A DNA stretch of 5,483 nucleotides from an uncultured Oscillospiraceae bacterium (GCA_934463345.1 CAKSJL010000102.1:1-5483), one strand, 5' to 3'; shown: positions 1 through 4,736, counted from the stretch's first letter. Translations and numbers: made by a program. The notes: generated by a model from the letters alone, not told the origin.

Positions 1-919
1 AAACAAGTGACATTTTATTTGTCTTTCTATTTATGGAAAGAAGGATCATGGAGTCTGAACGACCTCTGTCCTCGCCTCGTGAGTCTGTGCCGATAAGCAG
101 AATATTTCTGACTGCCGAATCACTGTATAATGAATGTGAAGGCTGTATTCTTTCTCCTCTGTCATTTACGTTTACCTTGCTTATCAGATAAAACGATATT
201 GCCGAGTAAATTATGAATAATACTATAAGTATACTCAGAAGGGATATGATCAGTTTTTTTACAATACCGCCCTTTTTGCGTTTTTTCTGCTTTACAGGGC
301 GTGTATTTTGTTTTTGAGCCTGTACTTGATTCCTCTTTTTAGTCTGGGGACGCTGTTCTTGAGACTGTCTCGGAGCGCCGTTATGATTTTGGGGGCGTTG
401 TCCCTGAGACTGTCTCGGAGCACCGTTTAGATTCTGAGGACGTTGTCCCTGAGACTGTCTCGGAGCACCGTTTGGATTTTGTGGACGTTGTCCCTGAGAT
501 TGTCTTGGAGCGCCGTTAGGATTCTGGGGACGTTGTCCCTGAGATTGTCTTGGAGCGCCGTTAGGATTCTGGGGACGCTGTCCCCCTTGAGGTTGCCTTG
601 GAGCACCATTTGGATTCTGGGGATGCTGTCCCTGAGATTGTCTTGGAATGCCGTTCTGGTTTGGCGGATACTGCTGAGGGTAATTACCGGGATTATTATA
701 GTATTGCTGTTCCTGTGAAACACTGGGGTGGGCGGCATAATTGTGAGGATACTGCTCATAATATTCCTGTGGATACTGATTGTTTTGCTGATGCGGCTGA
801 TTTCCATACTGTGGCTCATAGTGCTGTCTGTTCTGTGAACGTCTTCTTTCCTCCGGTGGAACAGTAAATGCCAGTGTGTCCTGTGCATAGGAATCTTTAT
901 TTTTTTTATTTTCTGACAC
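1..919 (-). CDS. LytR-CpsA-Psr (LCP) family cell-wall glycopolymer ligase with repeat-rich cytoplasmic tail, 3' end outside window
   Basis: LCP proteins transfer undecaprenyl-linked polymers (teichoic acids, capsule) to peptidoglycan on the outer face of the membrane. The frame is open for 306 codons. Residues 1-33 are polar. Residues 34-84 are rich in Tyr, Gln, Asn and Pro. Residues 92-192 are tandem 15-residue units of the type PRQSQGQRPQNPNGA. Residues 193-222 are Lys/Arg-rich. A single membrane span follows at about 223-246. The external part has the LCP opening signature NILLIGTDSRGEDRGRSDSM at 272-291, containing the expected G-x-D-x-R and R-S-D motifs. Catalytic residues further on lie beyond the window. 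The GTG start is chosen because GGAGG (929-933) sits 9 nt upstream; the in-frame TTG before it is only 3 nt from that site. It follows the miniprotein gene by 16 nt, so the two are probably co-transcribed. Family certain; the polymer it transfers is unknown. The long disordered N-terminus is unusual. Confidence 0.9.
   Translation of the reverse strand, partial: MSENKKNKDSYAQDTLAFTVPPEERRRSQNRQHYEPQYGNQPHQQNNQYPQEYYEQYPHNYAAHPSVSQEQQYYNNPGNYPQQYPPNQNGIPRQSQGQHPQNPNGAPRQPQGGQRPQNPNGAPRQSQGQRPQNPNGAPRQSQGQRPQNPNGAPRQSQGQRPQNLNGAPRQSQGQRPQNHNGAPRQSQEQRPQTKKRNQVQAQKQNTRPVKQKKRKKGGIVKKLIISLLSILIVLFIIYSAISFYLISKVNVNDRGERIQPSHSLYSDSAVRNILLIGTDSRGEDRGRSDSMILLSINRKTNKMSLV
344..646 (-). repeat. Tandem 45-bp coding repeats (about 7 units) in the LCP gene
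   Basis: Six full units and one degenerate unit encode the consensus PRQSQGQRPQNPNGA. In the gene's direction they start at 646, 601, 553, 508, 463, 418 and 373. The second unit is 48 bp because of one extra Gly (PRQPQGGQRPQ...). The last diverges after PRQSQEQRPQ into a Lys/Arg-rich stretch. Units 1, 3 and 4 use CCA AGA CAA TCT, while units 5-7 use CCG AGA CAG TCT. This suggests two rounds of duplication within the array. Most changes between units are synonymous or conservative. All units stay in frame. Confidence 0.92.
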
Positions 920-935
920 TGTCAATTACCTCCGA

Positions 936-1031
936 TCACATATTTATCAGCGGTAAAATTACAAAGCCGATAACCATAGCTGCTGCCACAACTATTACTG
1001 CAATACGCATAAATAAGCTTTTATTTTTCAT
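936..1031 (-). CDS. 31-residue single-span membrane miniprotein
   Basis: ATG at 1029-1031 to TGA at 936-938 encodes 31 residues beginning MKNKSLFMRI. After a short basic N-terminus (Lys2, Lys4, Arg9) come about 19 hydrophobic residues (10-29, VVAAAMVIGFVILPL-type) and a tail of two residues. This predicts one membrane helix with the N-terminus inside. A perfect GGAGG (1038-1042) lies 6 nt upstream of the ATG, and a sigma-A promoter (1064-1092) precedes it. The stop is 16 nt before the LCP start, and the LCP ribosome site begins 2 nt before the stop codon's last base region ends, so translation could be coupled. I do not recognise the family. A partner or regulator of the LCP protein is only an inference from position. 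Hydrophobic coding in the right frame, a strong RBS and a promoter make a real gene likely. Confidence 0.72.
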   Translation of the reverse strand: MKNKSLFMRIAVIVVAAAMVIGFVILPLINM

Positions 1032-1063
1032 TTTGTGCCTCCGCTATATATCTTTTTCCTTTT

Positions 1064-1092
1064 ATTTTAGCACAAAAACGTATAAAAATCAA
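1064..1092 (-). promoter_or_regulatory. Sigma-A promoter for the miniprotein-LCP unit
   Basis: Read on the minus strand: -35 TTGATT (1087-1092), 17-nt spacer, -10 TAAAAT (1064-1069). Four of six -35 bases and five of six -10 bases match consensus with ideal spacing. Transcription would start near 1057, giving a short leader before the RBS at 1038-1042. Confidence 0.7.
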
Positions 1093-1189
1093 TGTATTTA
1101 TTGAATCTAGAATAAATTACTAAATCGCAATTATCTCAGTTGATATAATGAAATTATTTGTAATTTTTACTGCACCAGAAACTTTTTTC

Positions 1190-1248
1190 AAAAAAATCGA
1201 AAAAATTTCAAAAAAGCTGTTGACAAACTGATTTCAGTGTGATATAAT
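1190..1248 (+). promoter_or_regulatory. Consensus sigma-A promoter with phased A-tracts (UP-like) for tRNA-Gln
   Basis: -35 TTGACA (1220-1225), 17-nt spacer, -10 TATAAT (1243-1248), with TGA before the -10 giving an extended TGnTATAAT. Both hexamers are perfect. A-tracts of 7, 6 and 6 bases begin at 1190, 1200 and 1210, exactly one helical turn apart and in register with the -35 at 1220. Such an arrangement is known to bend DNA and bind the RNA polymerase alpha C-terminal domains. Transcription should begin near 1255. Confidence 0.9.
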
Positions 1249-1306
1249 AATTAAGCAGTCAGGGAGTGAATATGAAAAACAAAAACTTCTGGGTTGTTTG
1301 ATATTT

Positions 1307-1382
1307 TGGGGTGTCGCCAAGTGGTAAGGCAGAGGACTCTGACTCCTCCATTCCGTGGGTTCAAATCCTACCACCCCAACCA
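1307..1382 (+). tRNA. tRNA-Gln (anticodon CUG), CCA encoded
   Basis: A complete cloverleaf can be drawn. Acceptor TGGGGTG (1307-1313) pairs with CACCCCA (1372-1378), 7 bp. The D-stem is GCC/GGC with loop AAGTGGTAA. The anticodon stem GAGGA/TCCTC encloses loop CTCTGAC, with anticodon CTG at 1339-1341 (reads CAG). The T-stem GTGGG/CCTAC encloses TTCAAAT. The discriminator is A1379, followed by a genomically encoded CCA (1380-1382). The sequence closely resembles other bacterial tRNA-Gln. It stands alone behind its own strong promoter and is followed by a terminator. Confidence 0.96.
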
Positions 1383-1384
1383 TA

Positions 1385-1433
1385 GTGAGTGTTTTTACAG
1401 CATTTGAAATGTTGCAGAACACTCATTTTCTTT
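1385..1433 (+). terminator. Rho-independent terminator of tRNA-Gln
   Basis: TGAGTGTTT (1386-1394) pairs with GAACACTCA (1417-1425). Inside it, CAGCAT/ATGTTG forms a second stem around a TTGAA loop. A T-rich tail (TTTTCTTT, 1426-1433) follows. It begins 3 nt after the encoded CCA, so it ends the tRNA transcript. Confidence 0.82.
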
Positions 1434-1452
1434 ATATTGCATATTACGATGT

Positions 1453-1487
1453 GGCATGGTGCGTAGTTTACGACCACGCCTTTTCTT
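1453..1487 (+). terminator. Second terminator-like hairpin
   Basis: GGC-A-TGGT-G-CGTA (1453-1464) pairs with TACG-ACCA-C-GCC (1469-1480) around a three-base loop. There is one A-C mismatch and one bulged G, giving 11 paired bases. TTTTCTT (1481-1487) follows directly. It looks like a back-up terminator about 20 bp after the first one; no other plus-strand gene lies upstream of it. Confidence 0.6.
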
Positions 1488-1809
1488 GCGTTTACAGACA
1501 CCTCTTTTTGTTCTTCCTCATATCATCTTGACATTTTAGCAAGGCGATCATTGGAGAGATTACCCAAAACATTGTTCGAATGTACTGAAATGACAATTTA
1601 ATCCATCTAAGCCTGATAGAATCTGGTTGTGAGATTTTACATATCTTCATACATTGGGAAGATTTTACTGCATTTGTGCTATACTTGGCCTGTTTTCGAG
1701 AAAAGTTATCACATATAAACTTTCTTCAAAACTTGATACAAAACTTGCGATTTTTTGAAAGTAATAAATTTTGGTGGATGAATCATTCGGAAAATGATTT
1801 GGCGTATTT
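1488..1809. other. Gene-free stretch between the tRNA terminators and the 62-residue gene
   Basis: No open frame with a ribosome site is visible on either strand. It holds a possible extended -10, TGCTATACT (1677-1685), with no good -35, and a 7-bp hairpin, AATCATT/AATGATT (1781-1799), just before the RBS of the next gene. I see no clear coding remnant, repeat array or mobile-element end. Confidence 0.55.
1677..1685 (+). promoter_or_regulatory. Possible extended -10 promoter for the 62-residue gene
   Basis: TGCTATACT fits TGnTATAAT with one mismatch. The best -35 candidate, TTGGGA (1654-1659), is 20 nt upstream, which is too far for normal spacing. It would give a leader of about 130 nt. It is the best candidate in this AT-rich gap, but weak. 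Confidence 0.35.
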
Positions 1810-1820
1810 AGGAGATTAAT

Positions 1821-2009
1821 ATGAAATACAGAATATTGAAAATTTATGACGATGATTATGGATGTGAGGGTGTTCCAGAGGGACAGGAGCCAATGTGCAG
1901 TGTTCTTACAGAAGATGAGAAAAAAGTTGAACGTTGGATCAAGCTTTCGGATTCATATCTGACTGAGAATAATATTAATGAAGGCGACATTACTGAACTG
2001 ATACTGTAA
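1821..2009 (+). CDS. Small acidic protein of unknown function, 62 residues
   Basis: ATG 1821 to TAA 2007-2009, with AGGAG (1810-1814) 6 nt upstream. The protein is acidic and soluble, with no signal peptide or membrane span. It begins MKYRILKIYDDDYGCEG and alternates short hydrophobic stretches with charged turns, which suggests a small beta-rich fold. Two Cys (13 and 26) are present. The C-terminal part, NNINEGDITELIL, reads like the closing strand of an SH3- or OB-like barrel, but this is inference from pattern only. I do not recognise a named family. A strong terminator follows 17 nt after the stop, so it appears to be monocistronic. Its RBS, terminator and ordinary coding composition make it a likely real gene. 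Confidence 0.8.
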   Translation: MKYRILKIYDDDYGCEGVPEGQEPMCSVLTEDEKKVERWIKLSDSYLTENNINEGDITELIL

Positions 2010-2010
2010 A

Positions 2011-2067
2011 AAATATTGAAAAAAGGGGATACCCATGTAGTAAAGGGTATCCCTGATTTGTTTTTTT
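2011..2067. terminator. Bidirectional terminator between convergent genes
   Basis: GGGATACCC (2026-2034) pairs perfectly with GGGTATCCC (2045-2053) around a 10-nt loop. On the plus strand it is followed by GATTTGTTTTTTT (2055-2067). On the minus strand the same hairpin is followed by a T-run, the complement of AATATTGAAAAAA (2013-2024 region). It therefore can end both the 62-residue gene and the converging Enzyme I-like gene, whose stop is at 2096. Confidence 0.9.
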
Positions 2068-2095
2068 CAGAGTTAGTGTACAAAACCTATAACTG

Positions 2096-2788
2096 TTATT
2101 TACCATGAATTGATATTTGACCGCAGTCAGCATTTACAGTAATTCTGCGTCCGCTGTAACGTGATATGTCCTCGGAAATGTCAGTCATGCTTGGCATACT
2201 CATTGCTCTTGCGAGTATTGCGGAGTGGGAATATTTTGAACCTTTGTATGTAATTGACGCAACAACGATCCTTGGGTCAAATTCAATTATTTCACTTGGA
2301 GAAAGAAAATGCTTGTATAGAACAATATTGTTTCCTTTTGGAACGGTGAAAGCTGAGCGTCTTGTGAGGTTTCTTATAACACGTTGTGAGAGATCACGAA
2401 TATCGGCAGTTCTTGCCTGCATGTACTCGTCGCCAGTTGAGTCCAACAGTTTTATATGCCTGTCAGCTACGGATGATACGGCATACTGTGCTGAAACATG
2501 TTCCTTTTTTATCATGTTTCTGACTGAATCTGTAAAAGAATTTTCGTGTATCATCATTTGCTGTATTACGAATATTTTTGCATTGCTTTCACCGACCTTA
2601 TGAAGAGCACGTTCGTATATTGACTGAAGCTGATTCATAGCGTCAGCACGTGCTTTCTGGAATTTTCTCAGTTCTAGTTCGACGTCTGAATTTGTGGTCT
2701 TTGATATGTTAAAATTGTCATTACTGGCGAAAATAAGATTTCCGGATACAATGCCCTTGCTGATGCTGGTACCATGAACTATATGCAT
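2096..2788 (-). CDS. Stand-alone PTS Enzyme I N-terminal half (HPr-binding plus phospho-His domain), 230 residues
   Basis: This matches the N-terminal half of phosphoenolpyruvate-protein phosphotransferase (Enzyme I), which phosphorylates HPr in the sugar PTS. Residues 6-20 are the first strand (GTSISKGIVSG). About 32-142 is the helical HPr-binding subdomain, with the typical DEYMQARTADIRDLSQRVIRNL-like helix around 120-141. About 143-228 is the swivelling phospho-histidine domain, with His188 in YSHSAILAR aligned to the E. coli active His189. The usual GGRTSH before it is changed to KGSKYSH. Full Enzyme I has about 575 residues; here the protein stops at the domain boundary, so the PEP-binding TIM barrel and the dimer interface are absent. 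A shared terminator lies 30 nt downstream and no barrel sequence follows, so this is a designed or long-stabilised short form rather than a fresh frameshift. The start is supported by AAGGCGG (2798-2804), 9 nt upstream. Without the barrel it cannot use PEP itself. It may exchange phosphate with HPr, or bind HPr as a regulator. Confidence 0.88.
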   Translation of the reverse strand: MHIVHGTSISKGIVSGNLIFASNDNFNISKTTNSDVELELRKFQKARADAMNQLQSIYERALHKVGESNAKIFVIQQMMIHENSFTDSVRNMIKKEHVSAQYAVSSVADRHIKLLDSTGDEYMQARTADIRDLSQRVIRNLTRRSAFTVPKGNNIVLYKHFLSPSEIIEFDPRIVVASITYKGSKYSHSAILARAMSMPSMTDISEDISRYSGRRITVNADCGQISIHGK

Positions 2789-2827
2789 AATTTTTCGCCG
2801 CCTTTTCTAAAACTTTTTGTTTATTTT

Positions 2828-2856
2828 ATTATAATACAAACCTGTGAAAAAGTCAA
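2828..2856 (-). promoter_or_regulatory. Sigma-A promoter for the Enzyme I-like gene
   Basis: Minus strand: -35 TTGACT (2851-2856), 17-nt spacer, -10 TATAAT (2828-2833). Eleven of twelve bases match consensus. The start point would be near 2821, about 30 nt before the ATG. It is divergent from the ATP synthase promoter at 2952. Confidence 0.88.
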
Positions 2857-2914
2857 TACAAACAGATTTTTTTACAAATAGTATTTTTACTGTCTTTTTT
2901 GGAGGAATGCACAA

Positions 2915-2937
2915 AAAAATGAACGATGGTCATTTTT
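2915..2937. promoter_or_regulatory. Perfect inverted repeat between divergent promoters, possible operator
   Basis: AAAAATGA (2915-2922) and TCATTTTT (2930-2937) are perfect complements around a 7-nt spacer. The site lies between the two divergent promoters, 14 bp before the -35 of the atp promoter and 58 bp from that of the Enzyme I-like gene. It fits a dimeric regulator site. A short bidirectional hairpin with T-rich flanks is the other reading. Confidence 0.4.
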
Positions 2938-2951
2938 ATAAGGAAAAGGTA

Positions 2952-2980
2952 TTGACATTTATCGAATTGTGGTTTATAAT
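2952..2980 (+). promoter_or_regulatory. ATP synthase operon promoter P1, perfect consensus
   Basis: -35 TTGACA (2952-2957), 17-nt spacer, -10 TATAAT (2975-2980): all twelve bases match. Transcription from about 2987 gives a leader of about 175 nt before the atpI start at 3162. The leader is AT-rich; I see no known riboswitch in it. Confidence 0.9.
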
Positions 2981-3095
2981 TTCTAAATATAGTAAGAATA
3001 CATCATAATAAAAAGAAAGTATATATGTTTTACTCAATTAAACTGCAACAAATGCTTTATGCACAAATTATGCGTAAATATTTATCATGAATATA

Positions 3096-3124
3096 TTTAC
3101 TTTCAATAAAAAATGTGCTATAAT
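3096..3124 (+). promoter_or_regulatory. Second ATP synthase promoter P2, extended -10
   Basis: -35 TTTACT (3096-3101), 17-nt spacer, -10 TATAAT (3119-3124), preceded by TGC for an extended -10. It would start near 3131, only about 30 nt before the atpI start. The -35 overlaps an AT-rich inverted repeat, GTAAATAT/ATATTTAC (3074-3081 and 3093-3100), that could be a regulator site. Its position also argues against an ATG at 3087 as the atpI start. Confidence 0.65.
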
Positions 3125-3161
3125 ATTAAATGTTAAAAATGAATGGATTCGGAGGACTGAA

Positions 3162-3548
3162 TTGGAAAAGGAACAGCTTATTCGTGAACTGAAATATTTT
3201 TTGACAAGAGCTGTTTTTCTTGATATTTCAGCATACCTGATTTCCGTTTTTTTTATAGGATTTACTCTCTCTATGGCGCTTGGTCTTATTTGGGGAACAG
3301 TCGCAGCAGCAGTAAATCTGGTTCTGCTTAACAGATCAATAAGGGGAATTGTAAAAAGCGGAGGACGCAAGGCACAATCGAGAATGTTTTATGGCTATCT
3401 GGTTCGTCTCGGAATTGCTGGAGTACTTACCGCAGCGGCAATGCTGATACCGTTTATTAATATTGCGGGGGCAGTTATTCCTTATTTTTACCCGAATCTG
3501 ATCTATACAGGACATGCAATATTTAAGAAAGGGGATAAAACTGGATGA
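3162..3548 (+). CDS. atpI: ATP synthase protein I (AtpI), 128 residues
   Basis: AtpI is a small membrane protein that assists assembly of the c-ring and, in some species, magnesium uptake. The protein has four predicted membrane helices at about 17-33, 35-56, 77-96 and 98-117. A basic loop (RSIRGIVKSGGRKAQSR, 58-74) lies between the second and third, as is usual for the family. The start is TTG 3162, with GGAGG (3151-3155) 6 nt upstream. A longer frame from ATG 3087 has no ribosome site and would add 25 residues running through promoter P2. With the TTG start the length fits the usual 120-135 residues. The stop overlaps the atpB start (ATGA, 3545-3548), indicating translational coupling. It is the first gene of the operon, as in most bacteria. 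Identity rests on topology and position more than on sequence motifs. Confidence 0.88.
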   Translation: MEKEQLIRELKYFLTRAVFLDISAYLISVFFIGFTLSMALGLIWGTVAAAVNLVLLNRSIRGIVKSGGRKAQSRMFYGYLVRLGIAGVLTAAAMLIPFINIAGAVIPYFYPNLIYTGHAIFKKGDKTG

Positions 3549-4276
3549 AAGTGTCTGACTTTTTTCGAGGCTCGACAGGAGTTGAGATAGGCGGTCCTAA
3601 AATTGCCTTTTCATTTGATGTTTTCGGCGTTCGCATAAACGTTACGGAAACGATCATAATCAGCTGGGCAATTCTGCTGGGTCTGACTCTGCTTATACTT
3701 TTTCTGACTCATGATATGAAGAAAAAGCCTGAAAAAAAGAGGCAGGTTATTGCTGAATTTCTTGTTGAAACGGTTGATAATCTTGTAACAAGCACTATGG
3801 GCGAAAAATTCAAATCTTTTTCACCGTATATTGCCGCATTGTTTGCATCGTCAATATTCGGAAGCCTTGTGAGTCTGCTCGGACTGCGTTCCGTTACTGC
3901 CGATTACAGTACGACTCTTACATGGGCGCTTATGACCTTTGTAATGATTGAAACTGCCAAGATAAAGCATGACGGCATAGGCGGTTATCTGAAAAGCTTT
4001 ATAAATCCGCTTAATATTATAAGCGAAGTCTCAACACCGGTTTCCATGTCTTTCCGTCACTTCGGAAACATCGCCGGCGGTATGATCATAACAAGTCTTG
4101 TATATTTTGCGCTTACAGGTCTTTCAACTGCGATAGGACTTGCTGTACCGGTGTTCACAGTCGGTGTGCCGGCATTTCTTTCATTGTATTTCGATCTGTT
4201 TTCTGGCTTCATGCAGGCATTTATATTTATCATGCTTACAATGTGCTTCATTGAAAGCGCAAGCTCTGACTCATAA
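3545..4276 (+). CDS. atpB: F-type ATP synthase subunit a, 243 residues
   Basis: Subunit a forms the two ion half-channels at the edge of the c-ring. The essential Arg is Arg171 in SFRHFGN, aligned to E. coli Arg210. The last helix carries FSGFMQAFIFIMLTMCFI (219-236), matching the conserved LQAFIF segment. Other family marks are TADYSTTLTWAL (118-129) and NPLNIISEVSTPVSMSFR (154-171). Membrane helices are predicted at about 34-54, 93-113, 123-139, 178-200 and 205-238. The N-terminus, with VFGVRINVTETII, is the usual entry to helix 1. The residue at the E. coli Glu219 position is Met180. Translation starts by overlap with atpI. The stop codon lies inside the 5' arm of a hairpin (4267-4302). 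Function is certain; the ion used is better read from the c subunit. Confidence 0.97.
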   Translation: MKVSDFFRGSTGVEIGGPKIAFSFDVFGVRINVTETIIISWAILLGLTLLILFLTHDMKKKPEKKRQVIAEFLVETVDNLVTSTMGEKFKSFSPYIAALFASSIFGSLVSLLGLRSVTADYSTTLTWALMTFVMIETAKIKHDGIGGYLKSFINPLNIISEVSTPVSMSFRHFGNIAGGMIITSLVYFALTGLSTAIGLAVPVFTVGVPAFLSLYFDLFSGFMQAFIFIMLTMCFIESASSDS

Positions 4277-4307
4277 AAACAGCAGTGATTATGGATGAGT
4301 CATTTTT
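4267..4307 (+). terminator. Hairpin with T-run between atpB and atpE, possible attenuator or processing site
   Basis: TGACTCAT (4267-4274) and ATGAGTCA (4295-4302) are perfect complements around a 20-nt loop. TTTTT (4303-4307) follows. The 5' arm overlaps the end of atpB. The stem is short and only moderately GC-rich, so full termination is unlikely. Partial termination, or a 3' end protecting the upstream RNA, is possible. Confidence 0.4.
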
Positions 4308-4371
4308 AAAAGGTATCATATCCTCGCTCCGGGAGGAAAAATAAAAATTATTACGGAGAGAAATGGAGTAA

Positions 4372-4635
<264 letters not shown>

Positions 4636-4658
4636 TGCTGCGCCGCACTGGCAGACGT

Positions 4659-4704
4659 GGCATTAGCCTGAAGAATGCCGGTAACAGAAATGCCGGACAT
4701 TTTT
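4659..4704 (+). promoter_or_regulatory. Mutually exclusive hairpins in the atpE-atpF gap
   Basis: GGCATT (4659-4664) can pair with AATGCC (4674-4679). The same AATGCCGG (4674-4681) can instead pair with CCGG-A-CATT (4693-4701, one bulged A), followed by a short T-run ending at 4704. AATGCCGG is also repeated at 4689-4696. The two folds cannot coexist, so the gap could act as an attenuator or RNA-stability element that lowers atpF relative to atpE. No regulator is visible. Confidence 0.4.
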
Positions 4705-4736
4705 AATAATAACACATCAGATCCGGAGGAATAAGA

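Noticed and set aside
344..646. CRISPR array
   Set aside because: The 45-bp units are contiguous with no spacers and encode an in-frame protein repeat.
427..888. Frames of 89-153 codons on both strands across the repeat region
   Set aside because: They are other-frame readings of the 45-bp repeats in the LCP gene. The true frame has the RBS, the membrane span and the LCP motifs.
868..1104. Plus-strand frame of 78 codons
   Set aside because: It runs antisense through the miniprotein gene and its promoter and has no ribosome site.
1141..1149. TGATATAAT as a further plus-strand promoter
   Set aside because: It looks like an extended -10 but has no -35 at 16-18 nt in very AT-rich DNA, and the perfect tRNA promoter lies just downstream.
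1234..1422. Minus-strand frame of 62 codons containing GVVGFEPTE and SQSPLPYHLATP
   Set aside because: It is the antisense of the tRNA-Gln gene and its promoter. Such peptides are a familiar false annotation opposite tRNA genes. There is no ribosome site.
1307..1820. Integrated mobile element using the tRNA 3' end as attachment site
   Set aside because: There is no integrase, no second copy of the tRNA 3' end and no element genes. The tRNA terminator is intact.
2011..2095. Frameshifted remainder of Enzyme I after the stop at 2096
   Set aside because: Only 30 bp separate the stop from the terminator hairpin, and no barrel-domain sequence appears in any frame.
2166..2603. Plus-strand frame of 145 codons
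   Set aside because: It is antisense to the Enzyme I-like gene, which has clear family motifs and its own promoter.
2919..3008. A 29-codon plus-strand ORF, MNDGHFYKEK..., after GGAGG at 2901-2905
   Set aside because: The RBS spacing is 13 nt, no promoter precedes it, and it contains the whole perfect atp promoter. It is probably chance.
3087..3161. ATG 3087 as the start of atpI
   Set aside because: It has no RBS, runs over promoter P2 and adds 25 residues not typical of AtpI. TTG 3162 has GGAGG at 6 nt.
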